A stretch of DNA of 64,000 nucleotides from Arthrobacter castelli DSM 16402 (GTDB taxonomy: Bacteria > Actinomycetota > Actinomycetes > Actinomycetales > Micrococcaceae). Below, in pieces: positions 17,255 to 28,017 of this stretch; positions within the stretch are counted from its first letter, which is position 1, and every line of letters begins with the position of its first letter. The position numbers and the translations under genes are program-made. The notes beneath the pieces were generated by a model. The model had not been told where the DNA came from. It searched no databases and was given only the letters and a program-made list of their open reading frames with translations. Location of the stretch: assembly GCF_000430705.1 (NCBI RefSeq), contig NZ_AUMN01000008.1, forward strand, positions 62,001 through 126,000. The letters are read 5' to 3'.

Positions 17255-18766
17255 GTGGTTTCCACGCTGAGCCGTCAACAGGTCCACCCTGCCGAGGTCT
17301 CCGCCGTCGGGTGGGGATGGCGCCATGCCGGCCGTGCCGATGCTGCACTGACCGGGCTGAACCTGCATATCAGCCCCGGTGAACGGGTGTTGTTGCTGGG
17401 TCCCTCCGGCGCAGGAAAATCCACCCTGCTGCACGGGCTGGCCGGGGTCCTCGGCGACGAGGAAGACAGCGATGAATACGGCCGGTTGCAGATCGACGGG
17501 TACCCGGCAGCGGCACTGCGCGGCCGTGCCGGCCTGATGCAGCAGGATCCTGAAGCCTCGGTGGTGCTCAGCCGCATTGGCGATGACGTGGCATTCGGCC
17601 CGGAAAACCTTGCCGTCCCTCCGGCCGAGATCTGGTCGCGGGTGCACCGGGCCCTGGATGCAGTGGGCCTGAATCTGCCGCTGCAGGGGCCGACGTCGAA
17701 ATTGTCCGGCGGGCAGAAGCAGCGTTTGGCCTTGGCCGGATTGCTGGCCATGCAGCCGGGCCTGTTGCTGCTGGACGAACCGACCGCCAACCTGGATCCG
17801 GACGGGGTCAATCAGGTGCGGGATGCCGTCGTCCGTTCGCTGGACGAGACCGCCGCGACAATGGTCGTGGTGGAGCATCGGGTGGCGGTTTGGGCCGATG
17901 TCGTGGATCGGATGGTCGTGCTGTCGGATGAAGGAACCGTGCTTGCGGACGGCGCACCTGCGAGGGTCCTCGACGACAACCGGCGGCGACTGCAGGACGC
18001 GGGCGTGTGGGTGCCCGGCCGCCGGCCGGAGGTCGAGCCACGGCACAACCACGGATCCGGTGTCCAGCTGCTTCGGACGCTGGATCTGTCCGTCTCGCGG
18101 GAGAAGGGACGACGGCGGCATCCACCCCGTCCCGCTGCCGCTGGCATCAATACCCAGGTGGCAGCCGGCCAGGCACTCAGCATCACCGGGCCGAACGGGG
18201 CCGGCAAATCAACGCTGGCGCTGACCCTCGCCGGGCTGCTCCCGCCGGTTTCCGGCCATGTGACGGCATCTGAGGCACTCGCCGCGGGAGCCGGGCCGGA
18301 TCCCTGCACGTGGCGACCGAAGGACCTGATCAGCCGGATAGGAACCGTGTTCCAGGAACCGGAGCACCAGTTTGTCACCCATCGGGTCTACGACGAGCTG
18401 GCGTTCGGACTTCGGCAGTTGCACGACGACGGCAACGACGCAGGCCGCGTCGAGGAGCTGCTGGAACGTCTCCGATTGTCCCATGTGGCCGGGGCGAATC
18501 CCTTCACGCTCTCCGGCGGGGAGAAGCGGCGGTTGTCTGTGGCGACGGCGCTGGCGGCCAGGCCGGACGTGCTGGTCCTCGATGAGCCGACGTTCGGGCA
18601 GGACGCCAATACCTGGGCGGAACTGGCCAGTTTGCTGAACAGCCAGCTGGACGCGGGGGCCGCCGTCGTATCGGTCACTCATGATGAGGACTTCACCGAG
18701 CTACTGGGTGGCAGCCGGCTGCACCTGGACGCGCAGCCCGAAAGGGGTGCTGGGCATGAGCAGTGA
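17255..18766 (+). CDS. ykoD: Duplicated ECF transporter ATPase
   Basis: Energizing subunit with two ABC domains in one 503-residue chain. Domain 1: Walker A GPSGAGKST near residue 50, signature LSGGQKQRLAL, Walker B LLLLDEPTANLDP. Domain 2: GPNGAGKST near residue 312, signature LSGGEKRRLSV, Walker B VLVLDEPTFGQD. The Q loops (MQQDPE; FQEPEHQF) are as in cobalt/thiamin ECF ATPases. The start GTG abuts the ykoE stop, and the stop overlaps ykoC by 11 nt, indicating coupled translation. Confidence 0.93.
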   Translation: MVSTLSRQQVHPAEVSAVGWGWRHAGRADAALTGLNLHISPGERVLLLGPSGAGKSTLLHGLAGVLGDEEDSDEYGRLQIDGYPAAALRGRAGLMQQDPEASVVLSRIGDDVAFGPENLAVPPAEIWSRVHRALDAVGLNLPLQGPTSKLSGGQKQRLALAGLLAMQPGLLLLDEPTANLDPDGVNQVRDAVVRSLDETAATMVVVEHRVAVWADVVDRMVVLSDEGTVLADGAPARVLDDNRRRLQDAGVWVPGRRPEVEPRHNHGSGVQLLRTLDLSVSREKGRRRHPPRPAAAGINTQVAAGQALSITGPNGAGKSTLALTLAGLLPPVSGHVTASEALAAGAGPDPCTWRPKDLISRIGTVFQEPEHQFVTHRVYDELAFGLRQLHDDGNDAGRVEELLERLRLSHVAGANPFTLSGGEKRRLSVATALAARPDVLVLDEPTFGQDANTWAELASLLNSQLDAGAAVVSVTHDEDFTELLGGSRLHLDAQPERGAGHEQ

Positions 18767-19631
18767 GAGCATCGCCGCCGGCGGTGCCGCGGGCGGTTCC
18801 GCGGATGGCCCCGCGGGCGGTTCCGGCGGTTCCGGCGGTTCCGGCGGTTCCGAGGGCGCCGGGGGCAGGACGGCGGTACTGGCACGGGCCAATCCGGTGT
18901 CGAAACTCGGTGGCGTATTGCTGCTGACTATTGCACTGGTGCTCACCGTGGACTGGGTGTCGGCGAGCATTGCTTTGATCTGCGAGCTCGCAGTGCTTCC
19001 GCTGGCCGGTGTGTCACTGCGGACGCTGCTGGTGCGCGGTTGGCCGTTGCTGGCCGCGGCGGTCGTCGGAGGGTACGGAACCGCGTTGCTGGCCCCGGAC
19101 AGTGGTGCGGTGGTGTTCGAATGGTGGGTAATCAGCTTCAGCGAAGGATCGTTGAGCGCCGGCGTGGCCATCATGCTGCGCGGCCTGGCGATTGCGCTGC
19201 CGGGGATCATTATTCTCGCCTCAACGGACCCGACGGATCTGGCCGATGCGCTGGCGCAGAAGCTGCGGTTGCCGCACCGGTTTGTGCTTGGCGCGCTGGC
19301 GGCGATGCGGCTGGTGGGACTGCTGCTGGATGAATGGCAGGTGCTCACGATGGCGCGCCGGGCCCGCGGCGTTTCCGGCGGCGGAGGATACGCGGCACGG
19401 GTCAGGACGTCGCTGGCCCAGTCACTGGCCCTGCTGGTGCAGGCGATCCGTAAGGCGACCCGCCTGGCGATGACCATGGAGGCACGTGGTTTCGGCGGGG
19501 CCGAACGCACGTGGGCACGGCAATCCCGCTACAGCGGTATCGACGCGTGGGTACTCTGCGTCTCCTTCGCCGTGACCGCTGCCGCCGTCGGTTCAGCCGT
19601 TGCTGCCGGAACGTGGAACCCTGTGTTCTAG
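18756..19631 (+). CDS. ykoC: ECF transporter transmembrane (T) subunit
   Basis: CbiQ-type membrane subunit, 291 residues. After a Gly/Ser-rich N-terminus of about 45 residues come five or six membrane segments. The coupling motif ARRARGVSGGGG, the first of the two A-R-G ECF-T motifs, and TMEARGFGGAERT, the second, are both present. ATG 18756 lies inside the end of ykoD with an AAAGGGG RBS; an earlier in-frame ATG would overlap ykoD by 86 nt and is less likely. Confidence 0.88.
   Translation: MSSESIAAGGAAGGSADGPAGGSGGSGGSGGSEGAGGRTAVLARANPVSKLGGVLLLTIALVLTVDWVSASIALICELAVLPLAGVSLRTLLVRGWPLLAAAVVGGYGTALLAPDSGAVVFEWWVISFSEGSLSAGVAIMLRGLAIALPGIIILASTDPTDLADALAQKLRLPHRFVLGALAAMRLVGLLLDEWQVLTMARRARGVSGGGGYAARVRTSLAQSLALLVQAIRKATRLAMTMEARGFGGAERTWARQSRYSGIDAWVLCVSFAVTAAAVGSAVAAGTWNPVF
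18816..18851 (+). repeat. Four tandem copies of a 9-bp unit in ykoC
   Basis: GGCGGTTCC is repeated exactly four times and encodes GGS units in the hydrophilic N-terminus of YkoC. Being a multiple of three, copy number can vary without loss of frame. Confidence 0.9.
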
Positions 19632-19673
19632 CGGCGCACCGGACCCGGACCGGGCTTCAATCGTGGCCGGACC

Positions 19674-20555
19674 TCAGGTGATTTTATCCAGCAGCGTGGT
19701 CAGTTCGGCGGTCAAGGCGGGGGAGCCGGCAATGGCCGTGCCGTCGATGCTGTTGACCGGTGCCAGCAGCCGGATACTGGAGACCAGCCACACGCCGTCG
19801 GCGTCGAGCAGGTCGGCCCGTTCCAGCGGGCCATAGCCCAGTCTCCACCCGGCCTGCCCGGCGGCGGAAAACAAGGCACCTTGTGTAGTGCCGGGCAGTA
19901 TCCCGCTGTCCCGTCGCGGGGTCACCAGTTCCCGGGTCCCGTCACGGGTGCGGGCCACCAGCACCGTGGCCGTCGGTCCTTCCAGTACTTTCCCGTCCGA
20001 ACTGGTGAAGATGACGTCATCTGCGCCCTGTTCGGAGGCGTGGCGGATGGCCGCCATATTCACCGCGTAGGAGAGCGTCTTGGCGCCCAGCAGCAGCCAG
20101 GGAGCCCGGTCCGCGATAGTGCTGTCATAGCCCCGGTCCAGCAGCAGCACGTCGATACCGTCCTCACGCTGCCGGGCGGCAGTGGGCGAGGGAAGGAAGA
20201 CGCTGACCCACGACGTCGGCCGTCCGCTTCCTTCCACCCCGCGGGTCGACATCAGCTTCAGCACAATTTCCGGCGCAGCCGCCTTCTCCACTGCTGCGAA
20301 CTCGTCAAGCGCGGTGGTGATCGCCCTGCGCCAGGCCTGCTGGTCCGGGAGCTCAAGCTTCATCGCCTCGGCCGAATGGCCCAGCCGGTCCAGGTGCGCC
20401 TGCAGCTTCCGGGGGGTGCCGCGGACCACCAGCAGCGATTCGAATACGCCATCGCCGCGGGTGGCGCCCAGGTCCGTTGCCATTAACTGGGGGTGGCCGG
20501 CGTCGGCAATCCTGCCGTGTTCATGGGCAGGATCCAGGAAAACCAGAACAGTCAT
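19674..20555 (-). CDS. pabC: Aminodeoxychorismate lyase, PLP class IV
   Basis: Releases p-aminobenzoate and pyruvate from aminodeoxychorismate in folate synthesis. The 293-residue protein has the class IV aminotransferase fold: GDGVFESLLVVRG (active-site entrance), the PLP lysine in GAKTLSYAVNMAA, EQGADDVIFTSSDGKVLEGPTATVL and SGILPGTTQGAL. It is 32 nt downstream of a PabB gene, which supports PabC over a branched-chain transaminase. ATG 20555 lies 6 nt after TAAAGT, so a separate leaderless start is also possible. Confidence 0.88.
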   Translation of the reverse strand: MTVLVFLDPAHEHGRIADAGHPQLMATDLGATRGDGVFESLLVVRGTPRKLQAHLDRLGHSAEAMKLELPDQQAWRRAITTALDEFAAVEKAAAPEIVLKLMSTRGVEGSGRPTSWVSVFLPSPTAARQREDGIDVLLLDRGYDSTIADRAPWLLLGAKTLSYAVNMAAIRHASEQGADDVIFTSSDGKVLEGPTATVLVARTRDGTRELVTPRRDSGILPGTTQGALFSAAGQAGWRLGYGPLERADLLDADGVWLVSSIRLLAPVNSIDGTAIAGSPALTAELTTLLDKIT

Positions 20556-20561
20556 GACTTC

Positions 20562-20567
20562 ACTTTA
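20562..20567 (-). promoter_or_regulatory. Leaderless -10 hexamer for pabC
   Basis: TAAAGT on the minus strand followed by 6 nt and the ATG. It lies in the short gap after the PabB gene, so pabC may have its own start in addition to read-through. Confidence 0.4.
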
Positions 20568-20587
20568 GTGCCGGTCCGGCCGCAGGC

Positions 20588-22723
20588 TCAGTCAGGGAAC
20601 CGGGCACCGAGGGCCGACAGCACTCCGTACGCCTTGGTGCGTACCTCTTCCCATTCCGCTTCCGGATCCGAATCGGCCGTGATGGCCCCGCCCACGCCGA
20701 GGGTGAGCTGCTGGCCGCCGTCGTCGGCCGATATCACCAGAGTACGGATCACCACCGACAAATCAGCCGCTCCATTGAGCGAAAAGTAGCCCAGCACGCC
20801 CGAATAGACGCCGCGGGGCTGCTGCTCCAGACCATCGAGGATGTCCATGGTGCTGATTTTCGGGGCGCCGGTCATCGAACCGGCGGGGAACGCGGCGGCC
20901 ACCGCAGACGCCCGGTCTGCTCCGGGACGCAGTCGGGCATCGATGGTGCTGACCATCTGGTGCACCGTGGCATACGATTCCACGCTGCACAGCCTGGAGA
21001 CCGTGACACTGCCCGGAACGGCGAAGTGGGACAGGTCGTTGCGCAGCAGATCCACGATCATGATGTTCTCCGCCCGGTCCTTGTCGGAGTTGTGCAGTCC
21101 GGCACGGATTGCGGCATCGCGTGTGGCGTCCGGGTCCCGTCGGCGGGTGCCCTTGATCGGTTCGGCCCGCAGGGCACCTTCGGTGTCCAGGCGGAGGAAG
21201 CGCTCGGGGGAGGTGCTGGCGATATGCAGGTCGCCGAAGCGCAGGTATGAGGCGAACGGCGCGCGATTGCGGAGGCGAAGCCTCAAGTAGGTCTGCCACG
21301 GGTCAACCGGTTCGAGCGGGCGGGCCCGCAACGCGGTGGTCAGGCATATTTCGTAGGAATTACCGTCACGGATCTGCTGTTGGGCGGCGTTGATCCGGTC
21401 CAGATACTCCCGCCGGGAATCTCGGCTGCTGAAGGTCGGGCCCGCCGGGACGTGAGCCGACGCCGCATGGTCCGGGACTGCTGGTTCGCCCGGGGCTGGC
21501 GGCCGCTCGCCGTGGCGTGGAGGTTCTCCCGTGCCCGGCGCCGGGTCTTCCGCCAAGTGCCCCAGCCGGGTCGCGGCTTCGTCCAGCCAGGCTTCGGCCG
21601 AGCCGCCGTCGTCGAGGGCCAGCAGATATATGCACTGTTCGGCATGGTCGAAGACCAGGGCCCTCGTGGCGAAAATCAGTGCCGCATCCGGGGTGTCGGA
21701 GGTCGTGTGCGAGGTGGTGTCCGAGCCACCGGTCTCGCGTTTCAGTTCATAACCGAGGAAGCCAAGCCAGCCGAGCGCGAACGGGGCCGGAGTCGGGCTG
21801 TCCACCTGCTGGTGGCCCCACACCGTATCCAGCCAGCGGAAGAACGGGCCATCGATGCGGGCGGTGACCGCCGTGCTGCGGATCGTGGTGCGGCCCCCGG
21901 CATGGGTGGCCGACCGGCCCAGCGGACCGCCGTCGTCGGCCATAATGCTGAAACGGCACCGCTGCGCTGCCTCGCCGTCGCCCGATGGGGGATCCATGCC
22001 TGCCGGCGCATTTGAGCTGTCCAACCACACTGCCCGCTCAGAAGCGCCGTAGACAGTCCCGAAGCACGTGGCAGCATCCACTAATCCGGGGTGCCGGCGC
22101 GCCGACACCCTCATGTCGTCGCGGCGGGTGCGTTCGGGAATCAGCAGGTGCTCGGCCTGGGGCAGCCCGGCGAGCGCGTTCATGGTGTGGACGGGAACGT
22201 CAGCGTCTTCCAACGCCTCCACCAGCAGGTCGGACGCGGCGGGCACATCGTCCCCGGCCAGCAATTCGGCTTCCTGTTCGGCCCAACGATCCCAGAACGG
22301 GGCGAAGAGGTCCCCGTCCCGCCGGAGCGCACGCTCCTTGCGTTCGTCATCGGTGGCCGAACACCAGATGACGACGTCGACCATTGACCGAGCTGCACGG
22401 TGGGCGGCGCCGACGCCTTCGACGATCACGATTTCTGATGCGTGCAGCAGGCGCGTGGCTCCGTGCCGGCCGGCCTCCCAATTCCATGGCTTCCAGCGGG
22501 CATCCGTGCCGTGGTAAACGGGCGTCAGCACCCAATCGCGGTAGGCGCCGACCCCGGCCTGCAACCCGTCCCAGCCGGGGTAAATGTCCTCCAGATGGAA
22601 CAGCGAGACAGAGTGGTGGGTGCGCAGGCCGGACGCCAGCTCCAGCGAGAGCGTGGTCTTACCCGCACCGGAGCGGCCGTCGACGGCGATGATCAGCGGT
22701 CCGTGCAGGCTACCTGGTGGCAT
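20588..22723 (-). CDS. pabB: P-loop kinase fused to aminodeoxychorismate synthase component I
   Basis: A 711-residue two-part protein. Residues ~8-205 form a uridine-kinase-like P-loop domain: Walker A GRSGAGKTT (16-24), the acidic motif LEDIYPGWDG, and VIVEGVGAAHRAARSMVDVVIW. Residues ~215-711 are a chorismate-binding enzyme: PIKGTRRR (522-529; the Lys is the PabB-type nucleophile, Ala in TrpE), DLLRNDL (558-564) and GSMTGAPK (615-622). This makes aminodeoxychorismate from chorismate with glutamine-derived ammonia; no PabA is nearby. ATG 22723 is chosen, overlapping the phosphatase gene by 14 nt; an ATG 16 codons earlier is possible. The kinase's substrate is unknown. Confidence 0.85.
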   Translation of the reverse strand: MPPGSLHGPLIIAVDGRSGAGKTTLSLELASGLRTHHSVSLFHLEDIYPGWDGLQAGVGAYRDWVLTPVYHGTDARWKPWNWEAGRHGATRLLHASEIVIVEGVGAAHRAARSMVDVVIWCSATDDERKERALRRDGDLFAPFWDRWAEQEAELLAGDDVPAASDLLVEALEDADVPVHTMNALAGLPQAEHLLIPERTRRDDMRVSARRHPGLVDAATCFGTVYGASERAVWLDSSNAPAGMDPPSGDGEAAQRCRFSIMADDGGPLGRSATHAGGRTTIRSTAVTARIDGPFFRWLDTVWGHQQVDSPTPAPFALGWLGFLGYELKRETGGSDTTSHTTSDTPDAALIFATRALVFDHAEQCIYLLALDDGGSAEAWLDEAATRLGHLAEDPAPGTGEPPRHGERPPAPGEPAVPDHAASAHVPAGPTFSSRDSRREYLDRINAAQQQIRDGNSYEICLTTALRARPLEPVDPWQTYLRLRLRNRAPFASYLRFGDLHIASTSPERFLRLDTEGALRAEPIKGTRRRDPDATRDAAIRAGLHNSDKDRAENIMIVDLLRNDLSHFAVPGSVTVSRLCSVESYATVHQMVSTIDARLRPGADRASAVAAAFPAGSMTGAPKISTMDILDGLEQQPRGVYSGVLGYFSLNGAADLSVVIRTLVISADDGGQQLTLGVGGAITADSDPEAEWEEVRTKAYGVLSALGARFPD

Positions 22724-23210
22724 GGGTGGCCCGCCGGACGTACTCGACGACGCCCGGGATCGATGCCTCAATCAGGTTCCAGCTGTCGTTGAATCCGGCT
22801 TCGTCGCCATACCAAGGGTCGGCGATGCCCTGCAGCTGCGGGTGCTCCCCGGCGACTTCGGGGTCGAAATCGCGCAGCATCCGCACCTTGTCGCGGCTTT
22901 CCTCGTCCGGGGCCAGGGCGCGCAGTTCCTCGTAGTGGTCATCGTTCAGCGCCAGGATCAGGTCGCGCTCATGAAACCAGCTGTCTTCAAAGCGACGGGC
23001 GCGGTGGGTGGAGCTGGAAATGCCCTGGGATCCAAGCTTGCGTGACGCGCGCTCGTCGATCGGTCGACCTGTTTCGTAGTCGGTGGTACCTGCCGAGTCG
23101 ACCGTTGCGACGTCGTCGAGCTCGGCCTCTTCCAATGCCCGGGTGAGCATCAGCTCCGCCATGGGGGAGCGGCAAATATTTCCAGTGCAGACGGTGATGA
23201 TGCGGAACAT
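22710..23210 (-). CDS. Low-molecular-weight protein-tyrosine phosphatase
   Basis: Cysteine phosphatase of 166 residues. The P-loop CTGNICRS (C-x5-R) is at residues 8-15, and the general-acid motif DPWYG is near residue 131, both as expected. Family members dephosphorylate tyrosine kinases or exported substrates; in mycobacteria PtpA is secreted, but no secretion signal is seen here. ATG 23210 follows TAGACT by 6 nt (leaderless). Its end overlaps the kinase-PabB gene by 14 nt. Confidence 0.92.
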   Translation of the reverse strand: MFRIITVCTGNICRSPMAELMLTRALEEAELDDVATVDSAGTTDYETGRPIDERASRKLGSQGISSSTHRARRFEDSWFHERDLILALNDDHYEELRALAPDEESRDKVRMLRDFDPEVAGEHPQLQGIADPWYGDEAGFNDSWNLIEASIPGVVEYVRRATHATR

Positions 23211-23216
23211 GGGCCC

Positions 23217-23222
23217 AGTCTA
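23217..23222 (-). promoter_or_regulatory. Leaderless -10 hexamer for phosphatase gene
   Basis: TAGACT on the minus strand, then GGGCCC, then ATG 23210. It sits at the start of the likely phosphatase / kinase-PabB / pabC transcription unit. Confidence 0.5.
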
Positions 23223-23251
23223 CCCAGCAACCGGGGCCGGCGGATGTGGCC

Positions 23252-24226
23252 CTATTTGACCCGGCGGACCGGCTCGTCGACATCGGGATCGGCCACCGGG
23301 ACGGTGCTGCGGGCGGTCCGGGGCACCGGCGGCGGGAAGGAGTACTGCATACTCGTGGCACGGGGTATGCGGCTCGGGATCATGTCGTTGAAATAGACCG
23401 TGGCGCGCAACACCAGGCCGCCAGTGATGAACCCTGCCCACAAGTCGGTGGCCCAGTGCCATCCGAGGTAGATCGAACTGAACATGGTGATGATGGCGAT
23501 AATGCCGACACCCACCGACAACAGATTGATGGTGTTTTTGCTGACTTGACTGTAGCGGCTCAGCAAGAATACCAGGATCCCGTACAGCGCAATGGACTGG
23601 GCGGCATGGCCGGACGGGTAAATGATCCCGTAGCCGCCTTGGCTGAAAAAGCCTCCGTGGAAGAAAGACGGATCCTCCAGCACCGGCGAGGGGCGGGCGA
23701 TGATGATCTTCATGGCCCCGACCATTCCGACCACGCCGAACTCGGCAGCAGCTGCGATCAGCAGCGGACGCCAGGTGCGGTGGCGCATGGACAGCAGCCC
23801 GGCGGTGATTCCGAGAATAGGAATGATGACCGCCTGGCTGGCGATGGGGTCAATGATGTCATCGACAAAGGAGCGCCACTCGGGGAAAACCCACTCCGAC
23901 CAAGGCTGGTTCAGTGCGCGGTCCAGGCCGTGGAGGGGGCCGCTGGCCAGCACGGTGATGAACACGAGCAGGCAGACCAGTACGGGCAGCGACGTGACGA
24001 AACCGACGAATGCGGCACGTTTTGATGAGGGAGCGGAGGGACGACGGTGCGCACCGGGCGCCGCATCGCCCGTCACCGCGGCCGGTGTATCCGGGCCATC
24101 GAGCACAATCCACTCCTCGTCGTAGACGATCCCCCCCGTTTTCGTCCCCACGATGAAGTTTATAGCAATGGTTGAAGGACTTCGAGGAATTTGCCGCAGC
24201 TCGGCCGCGCATGTGGGTAATGTCAC
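23252..24226 (-). CDS. PAP2-family membrane phosphatase
   Basis: Lipid-phosphate phosphatase of the PAP2 superfamily, 324 residues. The three motifs are intact: KIIIARPSP (K-x6-R-P), PSGHA, and SIYLGWHWATD (S-x5-H-x3-D variant of SRxxxxxHxxxD). About six membrane segments surround them, with polar N- and C-terminal tails of 60 and 40 residues. Substrates could be phosphatidate or undecaprenyl pyrophosphate. The start at GTG 24226 is uncertain because no RBS is visible; a GTG about 26 codons inside (VGTKTGG) may be used. Confidence 0.85.
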   Translation of the reverse strand: MTLPTCAAELRQIPRSPSTIAINFIVGTKTGGIVYDEEWIVLDGPDTPAAVTGDAAPGAHRRPSAPSSKRAAFVGFVTSLPVLVCLLVFITVLASGPLHGLDRALNQPWSEWVFPEWRSFVDDIIDPIASQAVIIPILGITAGLLSMRHRTWRPLLIAAAAEFGVVGMVGAMKIIIARPSPVLEDPSFFHGGFFSQGGYGIIYPSGHAAQSIALYGILVFLLSRYSQVSKNTINLLSVGVGIIAIITMFSSIYLGWHWATDLWAGFITGGLVLRATVYFNDMIPSRIPRATSMQYSFPPPVPRTARSTVPVADPDVDEPVRRVK

Positions 24227-24316
24227 CCAGGCGGTCCGGGTTACTTGTCTTCAGCGGGCCGGTCATGGGCCATCGACAGTGGCGCTGGCCTCCACCGGGA
24301 CGGTGGGGCCACGGCG

Positions 24317-25126
24317 TCAGCCGTCCACCCAGGCCAGGATTTCTGCGTGGATCATGACAAACCAGCCGTCAGGGTTGGCGCCCCATGCCCGGAAACCCTC
24401 GGCCATGTTTTGAAGTTCGCTGCTGTCCGCCAATCCACGTTCGATGGCCTGGGTGCCGTAGGAGGAATGCACAATGCGTTCGGCCCATGAGTCGGCGAAC
24501 TGTGGCCGATCCGGCTCGGATGCGTAGACCCACGTAGTGGCGGAGGGGATGATACCGGTCAGGCCGGCCTGGTTTGCCCAGCTCAGCAGGCGCCGCCCGG
24601 CATTCGGCTCGGCACCATTGCCGCGGGCAATTTTCTGGTAGATATCCATCCACTGGTCCAGTGCCGCCGCTTCCGGGAACCACCGCATCGCCCCGTAATC
24701 ACCCTCTCGGGCGGCGATCAGTCCCCCTGGTTTGGCCACCCTGCGCATTTCCCGCATGGCTGCCACCGGATCGGCGAGGTGGTGCAGGATCTGATGGGCA
24801 TGGACGATATCGAAGGTGTCGTCGCCGACATCAAGGTTGTAGACGTCGCCGGAGCGGAAGCTGAGGTTACCCAGTCCGCGACGGGCGGCAAGTTCGGTGG
24901 CGTGGGCAACGACGTCGGCTTCCCGGTCAACGCCGGTGACGTTCCCTGGAGCGACGAGTTCGGCGAAGTCCGCCGTGATGCTTCCCGGGCCGCTGCCGAC
25001 ATCAAGAACATCGCATCCGGGCAGCAGATGCGGCAGCAGGTACGCCGCCGAGTCCCTTGCGGTGCGGAGAGCGTGGGAATTGATCACGCTCTCGTGGTGG
25101 CCATGGGAGTAGACGTCTTCGCTCAT
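24317..25126 (-). CDS. Class I SAM-dependent methyltransferase (UbiE-like)
   Basis: A 269-residue methyltransferase. The SAM-binding motif is VLDVGSGPGSIT (about residues 40-51), followed by VTGVDREADVV with the acidic residue and DTFDIVHAHQILHHL (motif II/III). The substrate is unknown; the fold matches Methyltransf_11/25 enzymes. The start at 25126 (MSEDVYSHG) is preferred over a longer ORF because TAGCGT lies 7 nt upstream, giving a leaderless start, and residues before it lack family character. Divergent from dnaK. Confidence 0.85.
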   Translation of the reverse strand: MSEDVYSHGHHESVINSHALRTARDSAAYLLPHLLPGCDVLDVGSGPGSITADFAELVAPGNVTGVDREADVVAHATELAARRGLGNLSFRSGDVYNLDVGDDTFDIVHAHQILHHLADPVAAMREMRRVAKPGGLIAAREGDYGAMRWFPEAAALDQWMDIYQKIARGNGAEPNAGRRLLSWANQAGLTGIIPSATTWVYASEPDRPQFADSWAERIVHSSYGTQAIERGLADSSELQNMAEGFRAWGANPDGWFVMIHAEILAWVDG

Positions 25127-25133
25127 ATCCGGC

Positions 25134-25139
25134 ACGCTA
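25134..25139 (-). promoter_or_regulatory. Leaderless -10 hexamer for methyltransferase gene
   Basis: TAGCGT on the minus strand, 7 nt before ATG 25126. Confidence 0.45.
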
Positions 25140-25273
25140 CTCTGGCGGTTGGCGCCGGTGGAAGCCAATAAGTCGTACTGTTTCAGAGGCGGCCCCGGTC
25201 CGATCGTCCCGGCATGGAATCCGCGAAGCCCGCACCTTTCGGGCGTGGAATCAATGAGGCCTGAGCCAGCAGT

Positions 25274-25300
25274 GAAGTTGAGTGTGCATGACTCAACTTC
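25274..25300. promoter_or_regulatory. HAIR operator 1 upstream of dnaK (HspR binding site)
   Basis: Arms GAAGTTGAGT (25274-25283) and ACTCAACTTC (25291-25300) are perfectly complementary over 10 bp with a 7-nt spacer, the architecture of HAIR (CTTGAGT-N7-ACTCAAG). HspR, encoded by the last gene of the operon, is the expected repressor. Confidence 0.88.
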
Positions 25301-25329
25301 ATTTGGACATCCGGACTCGATGTGGCAGA

Positions 25330-25350
25330 CTTGAGTGCAGAACACTCAAT
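25330..25350. promoter_or_regulatory. HAIR operator 2 upstream of dnaK
   Basis: CTTGAGT (25330-25336), 7 nt, ACTCAAT (25344-25350): one mismatch from the HAIR consensus. It ends 27 nt before the dnaK ATG, between the promoter region and the RBS (GAAAGGAAG), so bound HspR would block initiation. Confidence 0.88.
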
Positions 25351-25377
25351 CGGTGTCTTATTGCGAAAGGAAGATAC

Positions 25378-27267
<1,890 letters not shown>

Positions 27268-27269
27268 CA

Positions 27270-27983
27270 ATGGCTGACGAGAACGATCCCAAGGTCAACC
27301 CCCGGGAAGATCCTGAGAACGAGGCCAACACCGACGGTGAGGGTGCTTCGACGCCCTCACCGGGCGGTGATGAGGAGATCATCGAGGCGGAGGTCGTCGA
27401 CGACGGTGCTCCCGCGGCCGGCGACGCCGGCCGGAATGCTGAAGCCGGCGATGCTGAAGCCGGCGCGGCGGAGACCGGAGACGAGACCGAAGCGGCCGAC
27501 GAAGACGGCGATGCATTGGCTCAGGCCGAGGCCATCCTCGAGCAGGAAGGGTCCAAGTCGGAGACCGAGGTGTTGGCCGAGGAGCGGCTGGCCGACTTGC
27601 AACGGTTGCAGGCCGAGTACGTCAACTACCGGCGTCGCGTCGAACGCGACCGGGACGTTGCCCGGGATACGGCAGTGATCTCGGTGCTCGACTCGCTGCT
27701 TCCCGTCCTGGACGACATCGAGGCTGCCCGGGAGCATGGCGACCTGGAAGGCAGTCCGTTTGCCTCCATTTCCAATAAGCTCGATGCCATTCTGGGCCAG
27801 CATGGGTTGGTCCGCTACGGTGAAGTCGGAGCCGAATTCGACCCCAACTTCCACGAGGCGCTGATGCAGCAGCCGAGTCCGGAGGTTGAGGTGGAGACCG
27901 TCAGCCACGTGCTCCGGGCCGGCTACAGGTCCGGCGACCGGATCCTGCGCGCCGCGCAGGTGGGTGTGGCGGTACCAGAGTAA
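27270..27983 (+). CDS. grpE: Nucleotide exchange factor GrpE
   Basis: DnaK nucleotide-exchange factor, 237 residues. The first ~100 residues are acidic and low-complexity (runs of Glu, Ala, Asp). The coiled coil and head follow from about residue 105: ERLADLQRLQAEYVNYRRRVERD, VLPVLDDIEAAREHG, and the C-terminal beta part VSHVLRAGYRSGDRILRAAQVGVA, which are typical. It starts 2 nt after the dnaK stop. Confidence 0.97.
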   Translation: MADENDPKVNPREDPENEANTDGEGASTPSPGGDEEIIEAEVVDDGAPAAGDAGRNAEAGDAEAGAAETGDETEAADEDGDALAQAEAILEQEGSKSETEVLAEERLADLQRLQAEYVNYRRRVERDRDVARDTAVISVLDSLLPVLDDIEAAREHGDLEGSPFASISNKLDAILGQHGLVRYGEVGAEFDPNFHEALMQQPSPEVEVETVSHVLRAGYRSGDRILRAAQVGVAVPE

Positions 27984-28017
27984 AGTTCTTCAGCAGAGGC
28001 GGAGAACGTTCGTGGCG

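Noticed and set aside
20588-22771. Longer start (ATG 22771) of the kinase-PabB gene
   Set aside because: It overlaps the phosphatase gene by 62 nt and adds a Ser-rich stretch with no family support; ATG 22723 is preferred, though not proven.
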